64,000 bases of DNA from Cubamyces lactineus (taxonomy: Eukaryota > Basidiomycota > Agaricomycetes > Polyporales > Polyporaceae), in NCBI GenBank assembly GCA_022376465.1, contig JACDTU010000020.1:1-64000 (forward strand), written 5' to 3'. Positions 10,442 through 21,686 of this stretch are shown in pieces (within the stretch, counting starts at the first letter, position 1; each line of letters starts with the position of its first letter). The translations under genes and the position numbers were made by a program. The notes beneath the pieces were generated by a model. The model was not told the origin of the DNA. It saw only the letters and a list, made by a program, of their open reading frames with translations, and ran no database searches.

Positions 10442-12738
10442 ATGGCTGCCAACGTGCGTAAACTGCTGGTAGCGAACCGTGGAGAAAGTGAGTCCCAATA
10501 CATGATTGCAATCATATCACTAAACCGAGTCTCTTGATCGTGTTGTTACACAAGTTGCGATCCGCATATTTCGGTCGGCGTCTGAGCTGGGATGGCGCAC
10601 CGTTGCATTGTACACGGAGAACGACTCCTCTCATGCATCCTTTGCTGAAGAGGCAGTCGCATTGGACTCGCCTGCCCGGTACATGGATCCTGAGCATATC
10701 GCAGATATCGCACGACGGTCAGTGTTCAACACGTCCTCAGGAAGGTCGAGACTGACTAACGCCTTTGGATAGTACGCATTGTACGCACATCCACCCAGGC
10801 TACGGGTTTCTCAGTGAGAGCCCAAACTTCGCCGCCCTATTTCAGACGGACGATGCCATCACCTTCGTCGGACCTTCTGTCGAAACGCTCGAAATTGCTT
10901 CTGATAAGATGCGCTCGCGTTCCCTTGCAGCTTCGCATGGTGTGCCCGTCGCACCCGGGGCTCACGTAAGCTCCGCAGAGGACGTGCGCCGTTTCACCGA
11001 CAGCTTGGGGGCTGATGGATTCCCAATTATCATCAAGGCCTTAGATGGCGGCGGTGGACGGGGAATCCGCCTCATATATGCGCATGACGAGGTCGAAGAT
11101 GCCTTCCGGAGGTGTATTGGCGAAAGCGCGTCACGCCGAGTGTTCGTAGAGAAAGCTTATATAGGGCCAGGTTGGCGACACATCGAAGTACAAATCGTAG
11201 GAGATGGGCATGGTAATGTGACGCATCTCTGGGAGAGAGAATGCAGCATTCAACGGAGGTATGCATAAGCACCCACCTTCGTCTGTAGGCGAGAAAGGCT
11301 CATCTGCTTAGGTTTCAGAAATTGGTAGAGGTATGATCTCATCGGCCATGCACAAGTCGTTGTGGTACACTCCATTGATGCGAATGGCATAGATGGCTCC
11401 ATCCACGCTATCGCGTGAGGCGATACGTCCGCTCATTGAGGCTGCGCTCAAGATGGCTCGACATCTAAGTTACGCAGGGCTGGGCACGTTCGAGTTCCTC
11501 ATGAACGGCCAATCCCACGAATGGATCTTCCTCGAGATCAATCCAAGAGTGCAAGTCGAGCATACAGTCACGGGTACGTGAACCGCTACACACGGGCTGA
11601 TGGTCGTGCTCATCATGTGCCGACAGAGGAAGTCATGAACTTGGATCTAGTGCGAGTACAATTGCTCTTATCCCTTCCTGGCGTATCACTTGCATCAGCT
11701 CTGCCTGTTGCCCATGCAACATCGCCGCCTATGCCTCAAGGGCATGCCATTCAGCTCCGTTTGGTCGCCGAAGATCCCCAGTCCTCCTTCCATCTCTCGG
11801 TGGGGAGTATTTCTGCACGCGATGTCCAATGGCCAAGCGGTCGAGGTGTTCGCGTGGACACATGGCTTTGTGCTGGTCCTTGCTCGCATGCGGGTGTGCA
11901 CGGTCAACCGTGGTCAATAGGCGTGGACTTCGATTCCCTCTTGGCCAAGATCGTTGTGCATGCCGGAACGTCCGGAGAAGCGACCGCACGCGCTTTGCGA
12001 GCGTTGCGCGAGACCCGCGTTCAGGGGGCAGTGAAGACTAACGTGGAGCTACTGGCAGGGATAGTAACTCATCCTGACTGGTCTGCTGGGATAATACACA
12101 CGGGATGGCTCGAGGACAACGTCGATGAAGCGATACAGCTTGGAAGGACGCACCTCCGACGGATTCAAGACTATGACGCATCTCTGGCAGATGCACCGGC
12201 TCAAAGCCTCAGGGCTGAGTCAGGGACTGTGACGGGAACTGTCCTTCTCCAACCAGGAGCCTCTTTCCAGCTCCTGCTCAGTCCTTCTGGCGACGAAGTG
12301 CAGCAGCAACGACACACGATGGTATTGTCGTCCATTGGCCACAATGCATTCCCGAGCGAGCTTTCTGGGACGATCAGCACCTCGCTCGCGCCCGTACCGA
12401 TGTCCTTCTCACTGAAGCAACTCTCGGCTATCCCGACATCTTCGCAGACCGAATTCGCAGATCCTCGAGACCCCACACATGTCGCGTCCCCCATTGCGGG
12501 CAAGATCGTGGAAGTTCACCCAGCCCTACAAGGCGCGGAAACAGGCGGGTCTGTTGAATTAGGAGACGCACTGGTCGTGGTCAGCGTAATGAAGATGGAG
12601 AGCGTCGTGAAGTCTCCTGCGAGTGCTCGGGTCGTGAGGGTGGGTCGGGGTATAGAAGTCGGAAGCATCATCGGAGAAGGAACATTGCTGTGTGTACTCG
12701 CGGTCGATGAGGCAGCAAAGGCGTTGTCTCGGCTGTAA
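10442..12738 (+). CDS. Acyl-CoA carboxylase, biotin carboxylase + BCCP (alpha) subunit
   Basis: Six exons: 10442-10487, 10555-10717, 10773-11258, 11312-11330 (19 nt), 11393-11573, 11627-12738; about 668 aa. The N-terminal biotin carboxylase domain shows KLLVANRGEIAIRI, THIHPGYGFLSE, the ATP-grasp Gly-rich KALDGGGGRGIR, HIEVQIVGDG, ECSIQRR and FLEINPRVQVEHTVTEE. The C-terminal biotin carrier domain has the biotinylation site VMKM (about 45 residues from the end) after HVASPIAGKIVEV. It carboxylates biotin with ATP and bicarbonate for the divergent beta subunit. MCC-alpha and PCC-alpha have the same architecture. No obvious mitochondrial presequence follows MAANVRKL. Confidence 0.9.
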
Positions 12739-13008
12739 TATCTCCTAGCGGAGTCATGATACACAGAGATATATCTACTGAGCAGAGTGTAAGGCGAGCC
12801 TACAGCTTGAAGAAACGTCGAGAAGACACGCGACGCGACGCGCCGGCGTCTGGCACGTGACCGCGGCAGAGTATACGTGGTTCCGCCAGACGGTGAGATC
12901 ATCCTAACTCTGGCACCTCCTCAGTCTTTCTATCGCTTGTGTTATCCTCTTCTGCTTTCCTCCTGGTTTTCTTCGCGACTCGCTGTACTTGTATAAACCT
13001 GCCTAGCC
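12739..13008. other. Short intergenic region upstream of Derlin
   Basis: It holds the 3' end of the carboxylase alpha gene and the pyrimidine-rich Derlin leader (about 12930-12975). TATAAA at 12992-12997 is too close to the ATG to be a TATA box. I see no gene. Confidence 0.4.
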
Positions 13009-14040
13009 ATGTCGTTTATGGATGAAATCCGCAAGATACCACCTGTGACGCGCTTTCTATGCGCAGCTTCACTAGCGGTGACGGTACCCGTCTTGCTGCA
13101 GCTTGTGCACCCGTACAAGATCGTATTCGTGAAGGAGTTTGTAACACAAAAGTTCGAGGTAAGCTATACTCCATATTATGGCTATGGGTACTGCCTGCGT
13201 CGCACGGGGCACCAAGACATTGGTTGGTGGCGGGTAGTATGATGGCTCACTCGCACTACCAGATCTGGCGAATCTTTACGAGCTTCTTTATGGGAAGTGA
13301 GTACAGTCCGTTTAGTGCGAGATACATGAGAACAAGTATAACATTTCGACAGGCTCGGGAATCAACTTCATATTCGACTTCGCAATGCTCTAGTACGTGG
13401 CCCTGTGAAATTATACTAGGCAGCAGCTGGTGCTGAATATGTCCCGCAACCCAGTCGGAATTCGGACGAGCTGGAGTCCAAACACTTTGCTTTACGTTCT
13501 GCGGACTATGCATGGCAACTGTTCCTCGCAGCTGTCGCGATCCTTGTGCGTACCTGGATCTCCTGACCTATACCGCACACGCTAATGGTTCTCTAGCTTC
13601 TGAACATCCCACTGGGCACATTTGTGCACACCCGCGCGCTCCTCATCGCGCTCATCTACGTTTCCTCGCGACTGGCACCACCAGGCTCTCAAACATCCTT
13701 CTTCGGACTCGTCACGTTCCCGCTCATCTACCTACCGTACATGCTTGTGGGCCTCGACCTGCTCATGGGCGGCCCTGGTGCAGCAGCTGTGAGCGTCTCA
13801 GGCGCCGTCGTTGGCCACCTGTGGTGGTGGGGTGTCTGGGACACTGGTGCGCTTAGGTCGTGGGGCACCGCGCCTGCGTGGTTGCAGGCCTTCCTTGCTC
13901 CGCCGGGGGGTGTTGCAGCTGCTGCGAACATCGGTGGAGGTGTGCATGTTGTTCCTCCGAGGAGACTGCGGGAAGAAGCCGCTACGACAACCGGTATAAG
14001 GGGACACAACTGGGGCTCGGGGCGTAGGCTGGGTGAATGA
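13009..14040 (+). CDS. Derlin (ER-associated degradation membrane protein)
   Basis: Five exons: 13009-13158, 13263-13296, 13353-13392, 13455-13545, 13597-14040; about 252 aa. The sequence IWRIFTSFFMGS and INFIFDFAMLYR, with several hydrophobic helices, match the rhomboid-like Derlin family (Der1/Dfm1). Derlins help retrotranslocate misfolded proteins from the ER for degradation. The start MSFMDEIRKIPPVTR is typical. The C-terminal about 60 residues are Gly/Ala/Arg-rich and soluble; I see no clear SHP box for Cdc48 binding. Whether it is Der1- or Dfm1-type is not resolved. Confidence 0.9.
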
Positions 14041-14435
14041 GGGGAGCCCGAGTATCCTTGATAGCTGGTAAGCAGACTTGTACTTTTAGTGAGATCCTCT
14101 CTCAATGGTACCTCCTTTGCCAGGACGGTGCCCTTACTGTATGCTATATATTCGACTGTCGAGGTGGATGCAATTGTTATTTCCCGGGCAAATGGAGTCT
14201 AGAAAGCAGTCCTGATGCGTATGCTATCACAAGACGAGACTTTCCGTTGCGCACAAGCTAGTGAGTGATCGGCCTGCCTGTCTGATTGCTCGTATGCAGT
14301 GTTACATCTTGTGCAAGTTAGTCGCCTACTTGAAATGCGGAGGCGTAGTTCGCACCTGTTTTACAGCCTTGTTAGCCGACCGTCGTACATTCTCCCAACA
14401 ATGAACATTGTAGCAACAGCAATATTCGTCCACAC
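14041..14435. other. Intergenic, Derlin 3' to URA5 3'
   Basis: This is the region between convergent gene ends. I see only ordinary sequence with no conserved coding or structural RNA signal. Confidence 0.4.
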
Positions 14436-15186
14436 TCATGCACTCTCCTTGGCTCCATACTGCTCCCAGTATTCTTGCATCTTCGCAAGCTCTTCTGTCC
14501 GGCCGTGTTCTTGTAGCCAGCGCATGAGATCCTTCATCTTCAAGATCGTAGGGACGCGTCCCTTGCCGCCAAGAAGCTCCTCGATTTCCGCGATACTGCT
14601 CCTGCCCTCCTTCCCGACTTCTTGGCGATCAAGCATGAGGATCGCACCTACAACCTCGCCGCCCTCGCGCTTCACAGTGTCGATGGTCGCGCGGATCGCC
14701 GTGCCCGCTGTCGCGACGTCGTCCAATACGAGGACACGCTTGCCCTTGACGGGCGTGCCGACGGTGATCCCACCTTCGCCATGGTCCTTTGCCTCCTTGC
14801 GGTCGTACGCGAAGCCAACGTCGATCCCGTGGTCGCGATGCAAGAGGATAGCGGTGCCCGCGGCGAAGGGGATGCCCTTGTACGCCGGACCGAAGAGGAT
14901 ATCGAACTCCGGTAGACCAGGGGATGACTTGAGCGCGTTGGCGATCGTCGCAGCGTACGCAGAGCAGAGCGTGTTAAGCACAGGTCCAGATGCGAGCAGG
15001 CCGGCGTTGAAGAAGTACGGGGAGGTGCTGGTAGAGGATTGCGCGAGGATGTGAGGGGCAGTCAAACGAGCGGCGCGGAGGATGTGGGACGGACCGGCCA
15101 GACTTGAGGGTGAAGGTCCCAAATTTGAGAGCACCGACGGACATGCCGTGCTCAATGAGCTCTGTCTGATACTTTTCGAGCGACAT
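14436..15186 (-). CDS. URA5: Orotate phosphoribosyltransferase
   Basis: Two exons: 15095-15186 and 14436-15027, joined by a 67-nt GTCCGT...CAG intron; 227 aa, the usual size. It makes orotidine-5'-phosphate from orotate and PRPP in pyrimidine synthesis. Landmarks are FTLKSGRTSPYFFNAG, DILFGPAYKGIPFA, the Lys-rich YDRKEAKDHGEGG loop and the PRPP-binding motif VLVLDDVATAGTAIR. The start MSLEKYQTEL fits the family. Family match is strong throughout, so function is confident. Confidence 0.95.
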
Positions 15187-15341
15187 GATGATATATCTGA
15201 GCAGTGAGTCTGAGAGCGATAGAGGGGGTACGAGCGGAAAGGAGGGAAGTCAGATATTCAAAGGGAAAGTAAGGCCGGTTATCACGGGCCGCCTTCAAAG
15301 CAGTGCCAGGTATATAATTACATACGCGAGCCATCCACAAC

Positions 15342-15436
15342 GGCCGCCTGGCGTAATGGCAACGCGTCTGACTACGACTTTGCAGCAAAAACTGCGAAAA
15401 ATCAGGAGATTGCAGGTTCGACCCCTGCGGTGGTCA
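15342..15436 (+). tRNA. tRNA-Arg(ACG) with intron
   Basis: Acceptor GGCCGCC/GGTGGTC, anticodon stem TCTGA/TCAGG, variable loop AGATT and T arm GCAGG-TTCGACC-CCTGC fold correctly. The anticodon ACG is at 15374-15376. A 23-nt intron (15378-15400) follows position 37. A short T run follows the discriminator A. It lies in the URA5/K+ channel intergenic region. Confidence 0.92.
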
Positions 15437-15982
15437 TTTTGTTTTGTATCTGCATTCACGACATCTCCAGGACTTTTTGCGGCCCAAAATATTGCGAAAA
15501 GACACCGGAAGGCGAGTGGAAGACAGAGTGGTGTGATTGGCGCCCGAGAGATGCATCGGGCATGAGCGCTTACCAAATGCATGCGCTCATATGAGCGTCT
15601 AACAGACTTGTTATGCCCCACCCGCCTCAAGACCCTGAGCCTCAGGGTCCGCTCGTCTGCTTACGGCTGTATCACGCTTCACTCTCACCATAATCAGCGT
15701 TCTGGTCGTCAGTGGAGATACGGGCAGCTAGTGGAACAGGCGTGTTCTCGAACGCGCACGCAGGCTGCTGCTAGAAGACGTTGACTTCACTCCCTGCGGC
15801 GTACCTCCTACATCCTACCTCTCGAAACATATTTCCTCGCATTGTGTTCGTCATGGGACTTTGATGAGGTGCGCTCGCTCCTGAGCATCGTGTGATGGCA
15901 GACAAACTGACGATTCATGGTCCGACCGCAGCGCCGACCCCGCGACTTTTATACCCGCCCACATCCGTCTAAGTATCACATC
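15437..15982. promoter_or_regulatory. Intergenic region and TATA element of the K+ channel gene
   Basis: No gene is seen. A TTTTATACC element at 15947-15955 sits about 30 bp upstream of the channel ATG at 15983, which supports that ATG over the one at 15917. Confidence 0.4.
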
Positions 15983-18900
15983 ATGGGTCTTCTCGGAGCG
16001 TTCACTATCCTGCTTCCAGTGTTTCTACCCAAGCGTGCCACACGAGTTTCACTTGATCCAGAGAAAGCTGCAGGCAGCGACGACGGCGTAGAACGACGGG
16101 GCTCCACCACTCTCCGGCAGCCTGCCCAAGAGCACCCTGCACGGAACGCAGGCGCTCGCGGTATTCCGGGCACGGACACGCCTTGTCGCCCCCTTCATCG
16201 CGTGTACCAGAAGTTCACGCATCCATTATCTCGCCCCGTTCGCAGCGGCGCAGCATCCGACGACGTCACCATCTCGGGAGCCTCTCTATATCCGAGATTG
16301 AAGTCCTATGTTTGGCCAACAGACGACAACAGCAATGATGTCGACAAGCTCGCCCCAAACTACCGCTGGACGCCTATTCTGTCTGGCATTGTGATTCCCT
16401 TCTCTATCTTGCTAGAGATCCCTGGCCTCACCGAAGACTGGTACATCAGAACTGAGAACCACCAAACGGTCGAAAAGAGGAAAAACCCGGTCATCCTAGA
16501 AGTCGGCATGGTGATCTCCATAATCTGTGCTCTAATTGCAAACGTATCCCTTGTGCTTCGGTTTTTGGAGAAACGAGTCCAGACAGTCACGCTCCTCTGC
16601 ATAGTATCTTTGACCGTGCACGGTATGTCTCTACCGGCTCTTATGACTAAGCGCGGTCAGCTAATCGCAAGCAGACCTAATTAATATCATCACCGTCACT
16701 GTCTTCGGTGTCGAACATCGCTTCGACGACGGCTTCACATACGGAGAGGCTTTCTGGATGACACTTTGTTCGACCATCGCATCTACCATCAGCAATATTA
16801 GCCTCATAGTCGATCTTGTTCGCACTCCTGATTTCGCTAGACGAGGCGAGTCTGCTCCCCAAACACAGAATGCTCGTGCTAACGTACGTTCCGTATGAAA
16901 ACAGGAAGTGGACTGACACGCAAGCAGCGCTCCCTCATGATCGTTGTTATTGTCCTCCTTGTCTACATCGCGTTCGGCGCGCTGATCAACTCCATCCTGC
17001 TCCACCTGACCTTCATCAACGGTCTCTACTTCTCCGTCGTCTCCATCGAAACTATTGGATTTGGCGACATCGTGCCCAAAAGTACGGGCGCGCGAGTATG
17101 GACTTGCGTATACATCCTCTTCGGTGTCATCAACATTGGTGTGGTCATCGCCATGTGCCGCGAGACCATCCTCGAAGGACTGGAGGTTGGATACAGACGC
17201 CGTATGCGCGACATGCGCCAACGCCGACGGGACGCACGTCGTTTCCGACGATGGGAGGTGCGCTGGCAGCGTGCAGTCGAGTTCCGCCTCCGCGAAGCTG
17301 GATTACCTGTCTGGGTGTCCGACAAGGAGCAAGAGGACGATGGTGTGAGCGTGCATGCCCACTACCTCATCCCAAACGTCACCCGCCGAATGCCGTTTCT
17401 GGAACGGGTAGGACTCACCATCAAGCGCTCTGCCACACTGAACTCTGTCGAATCTCGCCTGACCGGTCACCATGGGATGCACCTCAACGTGAACGCGCTG
17501 ACGAACGCGCAGCTGGAGGAGGCTGCCCTCGAAGCCGGGGTCCCGCTCGATATGTTCCTCGACCTCGGCGAACGAGCCAACGAGAGGCGTTCACATCAGA
17601 ATGGCAACGAGGGTCCGCTCAAGAGTGCAGAGGACCATGGCGGGATTGCTCCTGCTTTGGCGCGCACGCACGCCGCACACGCCTTCCGGGACAACATCGT
17701 CAGCGGGTGGCCATCGCACCCGCAGACACCAACGCACGCGCAGGTCGGCCGGATGGCGGCGATGGTGACCAAGTTTGCTGTGGCGGTTGCTGGTCGCCAC
17801 GCTCACGCTCCGGGAATGTTGCCTGATGTGGTCGATGAAGAACGAGGACATGCGGTAAATGATGGCGAGCATATCACACCAACGGAAGGAGAAGCCCCTG
17901 AACGGGAGGCGGGGAATACAACTCCCACGAGCAATCATGAGGTCGAAGATACGTCCCAAGGAGATGCCCCTGAACGGCGACCCTCGTTCAAGGACGTACA
18001 AAACCACCCTGCCGCGAAGTGGTTAAAGGACTTCTCGCGTGGAGCCTCGCAGCGCTCTGCCTGGACGTACGAGAGTCTCGTATCTGACATGGAAGCGGAA
18101 GAGAAGAAGGCATACTATGTCAAGGTATGCGCGATCTTAGTCTTACGAGCCCAGTGTCTCACTGTCGCCCCTCGTAGCTTGCAATTGCTTGGGTATTGTT
18201 CTTCATGTTTTGGACGGTAAGCTGATCGAATGGTGCTCTGAGTTCGTGCACTCAAAGCGCATATATGCAGGTTGGATCGGGTGTCTTCTCTGCAACAGAA
18301 GGATGGCCCTACGGCAGTGCGATGTACTTTTGTAAGTCGCATGATCGCCCACTCGGCCTTCTACGTTAATCTCACTTCGGTGTACTAGGCTTCCTGGCAT
18401 TCGTCACAACCGGCTACGGTGACTTTGCCCCCGTAACACCAGCGGGCCGTTCCATCTTCGTTGTCTGGGCTCTATTTGGTGTCGGCACGCTGACAATCGT
18501 CGTCTCAGGTCTGTCTGTCTCCTGCTGATGCGTCGTTAGTATTCTCACTCTACGTGTAGTCTTGCAAGAGGCCAGTTCTTCGCGATACAAGAGCGCTCTT
18601 CATTCTCGCGTCTTCGACAAAGCCGTCAAGAAGTACCGCAAGCGGCAGCTACAAGAGACGAAGCAGCGTCCGAGGCCTGTTGTGGGACAGCAGCAGCAGC
18701 AACGATCGGGCGCGGGTGCACAGACATCAGATAAAACGCGAGAAGACAGCAGGCCCGACCACCCAGCATCAGGCTCACGAAATCCTAGTGATGTAGCCGA
18801 CACCCGACAGACCGCAGAGCGCTACAAAGAGTCCCAGGAGATCGCTCAACGTGCTCTGGAGGCATTGCCAGGAGAGATTGTTCGGGGAGCGCGGCTGTTC

Positions 18901-19569
18901 CAAGAGTACATGCAGTTTTTCGTCTCTGGCTCGGCGGAAGGCACCAATCCTCTCGAAGATGGCGATGGTGAAGACGCCAATGGCGTGCCCAAGGTCCCAC
19001 CCGATATGAAGAAGCTGCTGGACGAATTGGCGGAGATGGAGCACATCAATGAGAGGGTCAAGATAGAGATCCTGGAAGATGAGGACGCGCGGAAGGTTAG
19101 TTACAGCCTTGTGTTACACAATACCGCTCACTCACGACATATACAGACACTCTTCATGCTCAGCCTCGAACGTACGTCGGATTGCATTATTCTTGCCCCT
19201 TACATGTGCTGAGACTTGTGATATTGTGTGCTAGGTTCCTTGAAGAAAATGGTCACGTCAGCGGAGAAAGCATTGTCCGCGCTGGCCGACCGGGACGCTC
19301 TTGCTTCGATAGCCGCGGCACAGAGGTCGCCAGTAGAAGAACCTCATGGTGGAAGAGACGCACACGCAGATAGCTCTGGAGAGGGCGAATATGGGCAGTC
19401 GAGTGCTCTTCCGCGGGCGCAATCTGAGCCTACGCGGCCTTTGCACCATCGGCGAGTGCGACACGCGCCGAGTCCGAAACGAGACCGCCGAGGGATCGAA
19501 GAGCTCTCGTCGTCTGATTTCGAGGACACTTCGTCCACTACCTCATCGATGACCGCCGGCCCCAGCTGA
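15983..19569 (+). CDS. TOK1-like two-pore-domain outward-rectifying K+ channel
   Basis: Nine exons: 15983-16622, 16675-16845, 16905-18124, 18178-18216, 18271-18331, 18389-18508, 18560-19095, 19147-19171, 19235-19569; about 1048 aa. Two K+ selectivity filters are visible: TIGFGDIV (17051-17074) and TTGYGDFAP (18406-18432). Helices before the first pore give the eight-membrane-segment TOK plan unique to fungi. The channel releases K+ on depolarisation at the plasma membrane. A long Arg-rich, then acidic cytosolic linker of about 330 residues separates the pores, and a Gln/Glu-rich coiled tail follows. Intron 16846-16904 uses a GC donor (GAG|GCGAGT). ATG 15917 is an alternative start. Confidence 0.92.
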
Positions 19570-20068
19570 CACGACCGTATCCATGCCAGGAACACTACGA
19601 TGAACTCATTCCTGCTGATGACCTTGCATCATACTACGGCTGTCGTTTACTGTCCCGACAAGAACATAGACCATAATTGACCTGACCTTGTAGCATACAT
19701 ATTTACGTCTACCCTGACGACTTCGTTCACGCAAGCATTGATATATATATACCCGCTGCTGTCCTCCGCATGAACACCTGTAGCGTAGCCGTATTTCCTA
19801 GTCATTGCTATATAACTCCGTACGAGAGACTTTCCGAGCGGCCCGAGCGTTTCGGTTGATCAAGACGCCGCGCACCGCGTGAGCATTGTCTCCGCCCGGC
19901 CTTCCGCCCTCTGCTTCAGCGTACATATTCTCAGCTGGGCCATGGAGCGTTTTCTAAGACGCCCCCAGTACGAGTGGGATGAGCGTCGGCGCCCAAGACC
20001 TAAAGAGTGCTCTTATAGAACGTCTCAGCTCTGTGGCCTCTCATCTCGCCTCCACGAAGTCAGACAAG
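19570..20068. other. Intergenic region, K+ channel to dehydrogenase
   Basis: It holds the 3' flank of the channel, a short TATATATATA run near 19741-19750 and the leader of the dehydrogenase. In-frame ATGs upstream of 20069 exist (see findings). Nothing else is recognisable. Confidence 0.4.
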
Positions 20069-21463
20069 ATGCCTCAACGCCATAAGGTCGTGGTTTGCCG
20101 CGATTTGGGTCCGGATGTGATGCCCTTGCTCTTGAACCATCCTGAACTAGAAGTAAGAATGTCTGTTCTGCAACAGATGCCTTGCTGACGCGGTTTCCCT
20201 TCAGGTTGTCCTCTGGCCAGAGAACAGTTCGTGCGATCGCAAATGGCTGCTCGATAACGCACCTGGAGCGTCTGGAATCCTCGTGTTATTGTCCGAGAAG
20301 GTATCTACTGAATCTGAGTAACTATATGCTCAGAATATGCTTGAACCTCAAACTTGACAGGTCAATGCAGAGCTATTAGATGCTGCTGGGCCACACTTAC
20401 GCGTAATCTCGACGATGTCCGTGGGTTACGGTATGAATCATTCACGAATACCTGAAGCTGTAGCCAAGTTCTGATTCAGTTCATCGCTATATAGAACATG
20501 CAGATACTGCAGAGCTTGCAAAGCGAGGCGTGAGGTTTGGGTACACTCCTGATGTCCTCACCGATGCAGGTAGGCCCAAAACAGCTGTCTTATATCGTCA
20601 TGGATCCTGAAATGCCTCGGACATAGTCGCGGATCTATCCATAATGCTGGCCTTGATGGCAGGAAGGAATGCCAAAGAGACCATGCAGATCGTACAGAAC
20701 GGACAGGTACCATCTATGAACAAACGTATCTCACACATGCTGACATCCGGCATATCGCACAGTGGCCCAACTTCGTGTGGTCTCCCTTCGCTTTCTGCGG
20801 GCCCCAACTCAGCGCAACCAGCACCAGCCCGAAACGCACTGCAGGCTTCATCGGCTTTGGACGTATAGCGCAAGCCACGCTCGCCCGCTTAGTACCGTTC
20901 GGCTTCACCCACTGTCTATACACCGCGAACCCCTCCACCCCGCCCAACCCCTCCGCGGACGCCCAGGTCGCCGCGAAGTACGGCGTAAAGGAGGTCAAGC
21001 GCGTCGATCTCGGCGAGCTCGCCCGCGAGAGCGACGTTGTTTTCGTGCTCGCTCCCGGGGGCCCGAAGACGTACCATATCGTGAACGAGGACTTCTTGAA
21101 GCAGATGAAGAAGACGGCCGTGTTGGTCAATACGAGCCGCGGTACGCTGGTCGACTCGGAGGCGCTTGCAAAGGCTTTGCATGAAGGGTGGCTCTACGGA
21201 GCGGGGATCGATGTCGTCGAAGGCGAGCCACAAGTGGACCAGAACCACCCGCTTGTCACAGCTCCCAGGTGAGAAAGAAGATTGTGGTCTCAACTTGACG
21301 CATTGGGTGCTGATACCACCGATCCGACAGGTGCATAGTGCTCCCACACATTGGCAGCGCCACGACGGAGACCCGAATTGGAATGGCGACGTTGGCGGCA
21401 GAAAACCTGATTGATGGGGTCTTTGGCAAGCCCATGCCTGCGGAACTACAGATGTCCCGTTAG
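20069..21463 (+). CDS. D-isomer-specific 2-hydroxyacid dehydrogenase (glyoxylate/hydroxypyruvate reductase type)
   Basis: Seven exons: 20069-20152, 20205-20300, 20361-20430, 20495-20569, 20627-20706, 20763-21268, 21331-21463; about 347 aa. The Rossmann motif [13 protein letters not shown] is followed by the catalytic Arg in [13 protein letters not shown], the Glu in DVVEGEP and the His in LPHIGSAT, so all three active-site residues are in place. The family reduces glyoxylate or hydroxypyruvate with NAD(P)[15 protein letters not shown] is a typical cytosolic start; the frame is open upstream to an ATG at 19979. Confidence 0.9.
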
Positions 21464-21686
21464 GGGGTCGAAGATAGATAAAGGAAATGTGTAGCTATAT
21501 CACAGGCTCTACAGGGCTCAACATCTCATATATCGATAGGATTTGCAGTCCTGCGGCAACTCGTACATTCGATCGAATATGAACCGAGACGATCCCTATA
21601 TCGTTCACTACGATCGTGTCTTCGGGTCGTACATCCTACGTATAGTGTAGAGCTCAAAGTGCCATAAATACAGCGGCATCGTACCC

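Noticed and set aside
16816..17826. 336-codon plus-strand frame overlapping the K+ channel
   Set aside because: Alternate frame of the channel's large exon 3; composition is His/Arg/Pro-rich noise.
19741..19750. TATATATATA as a promoter TATA box
   Set aside because: It lies more than 300 bp upstream of the dehydrogenase start and just after the channel gene; more likely simple-sequence or 3' signal.
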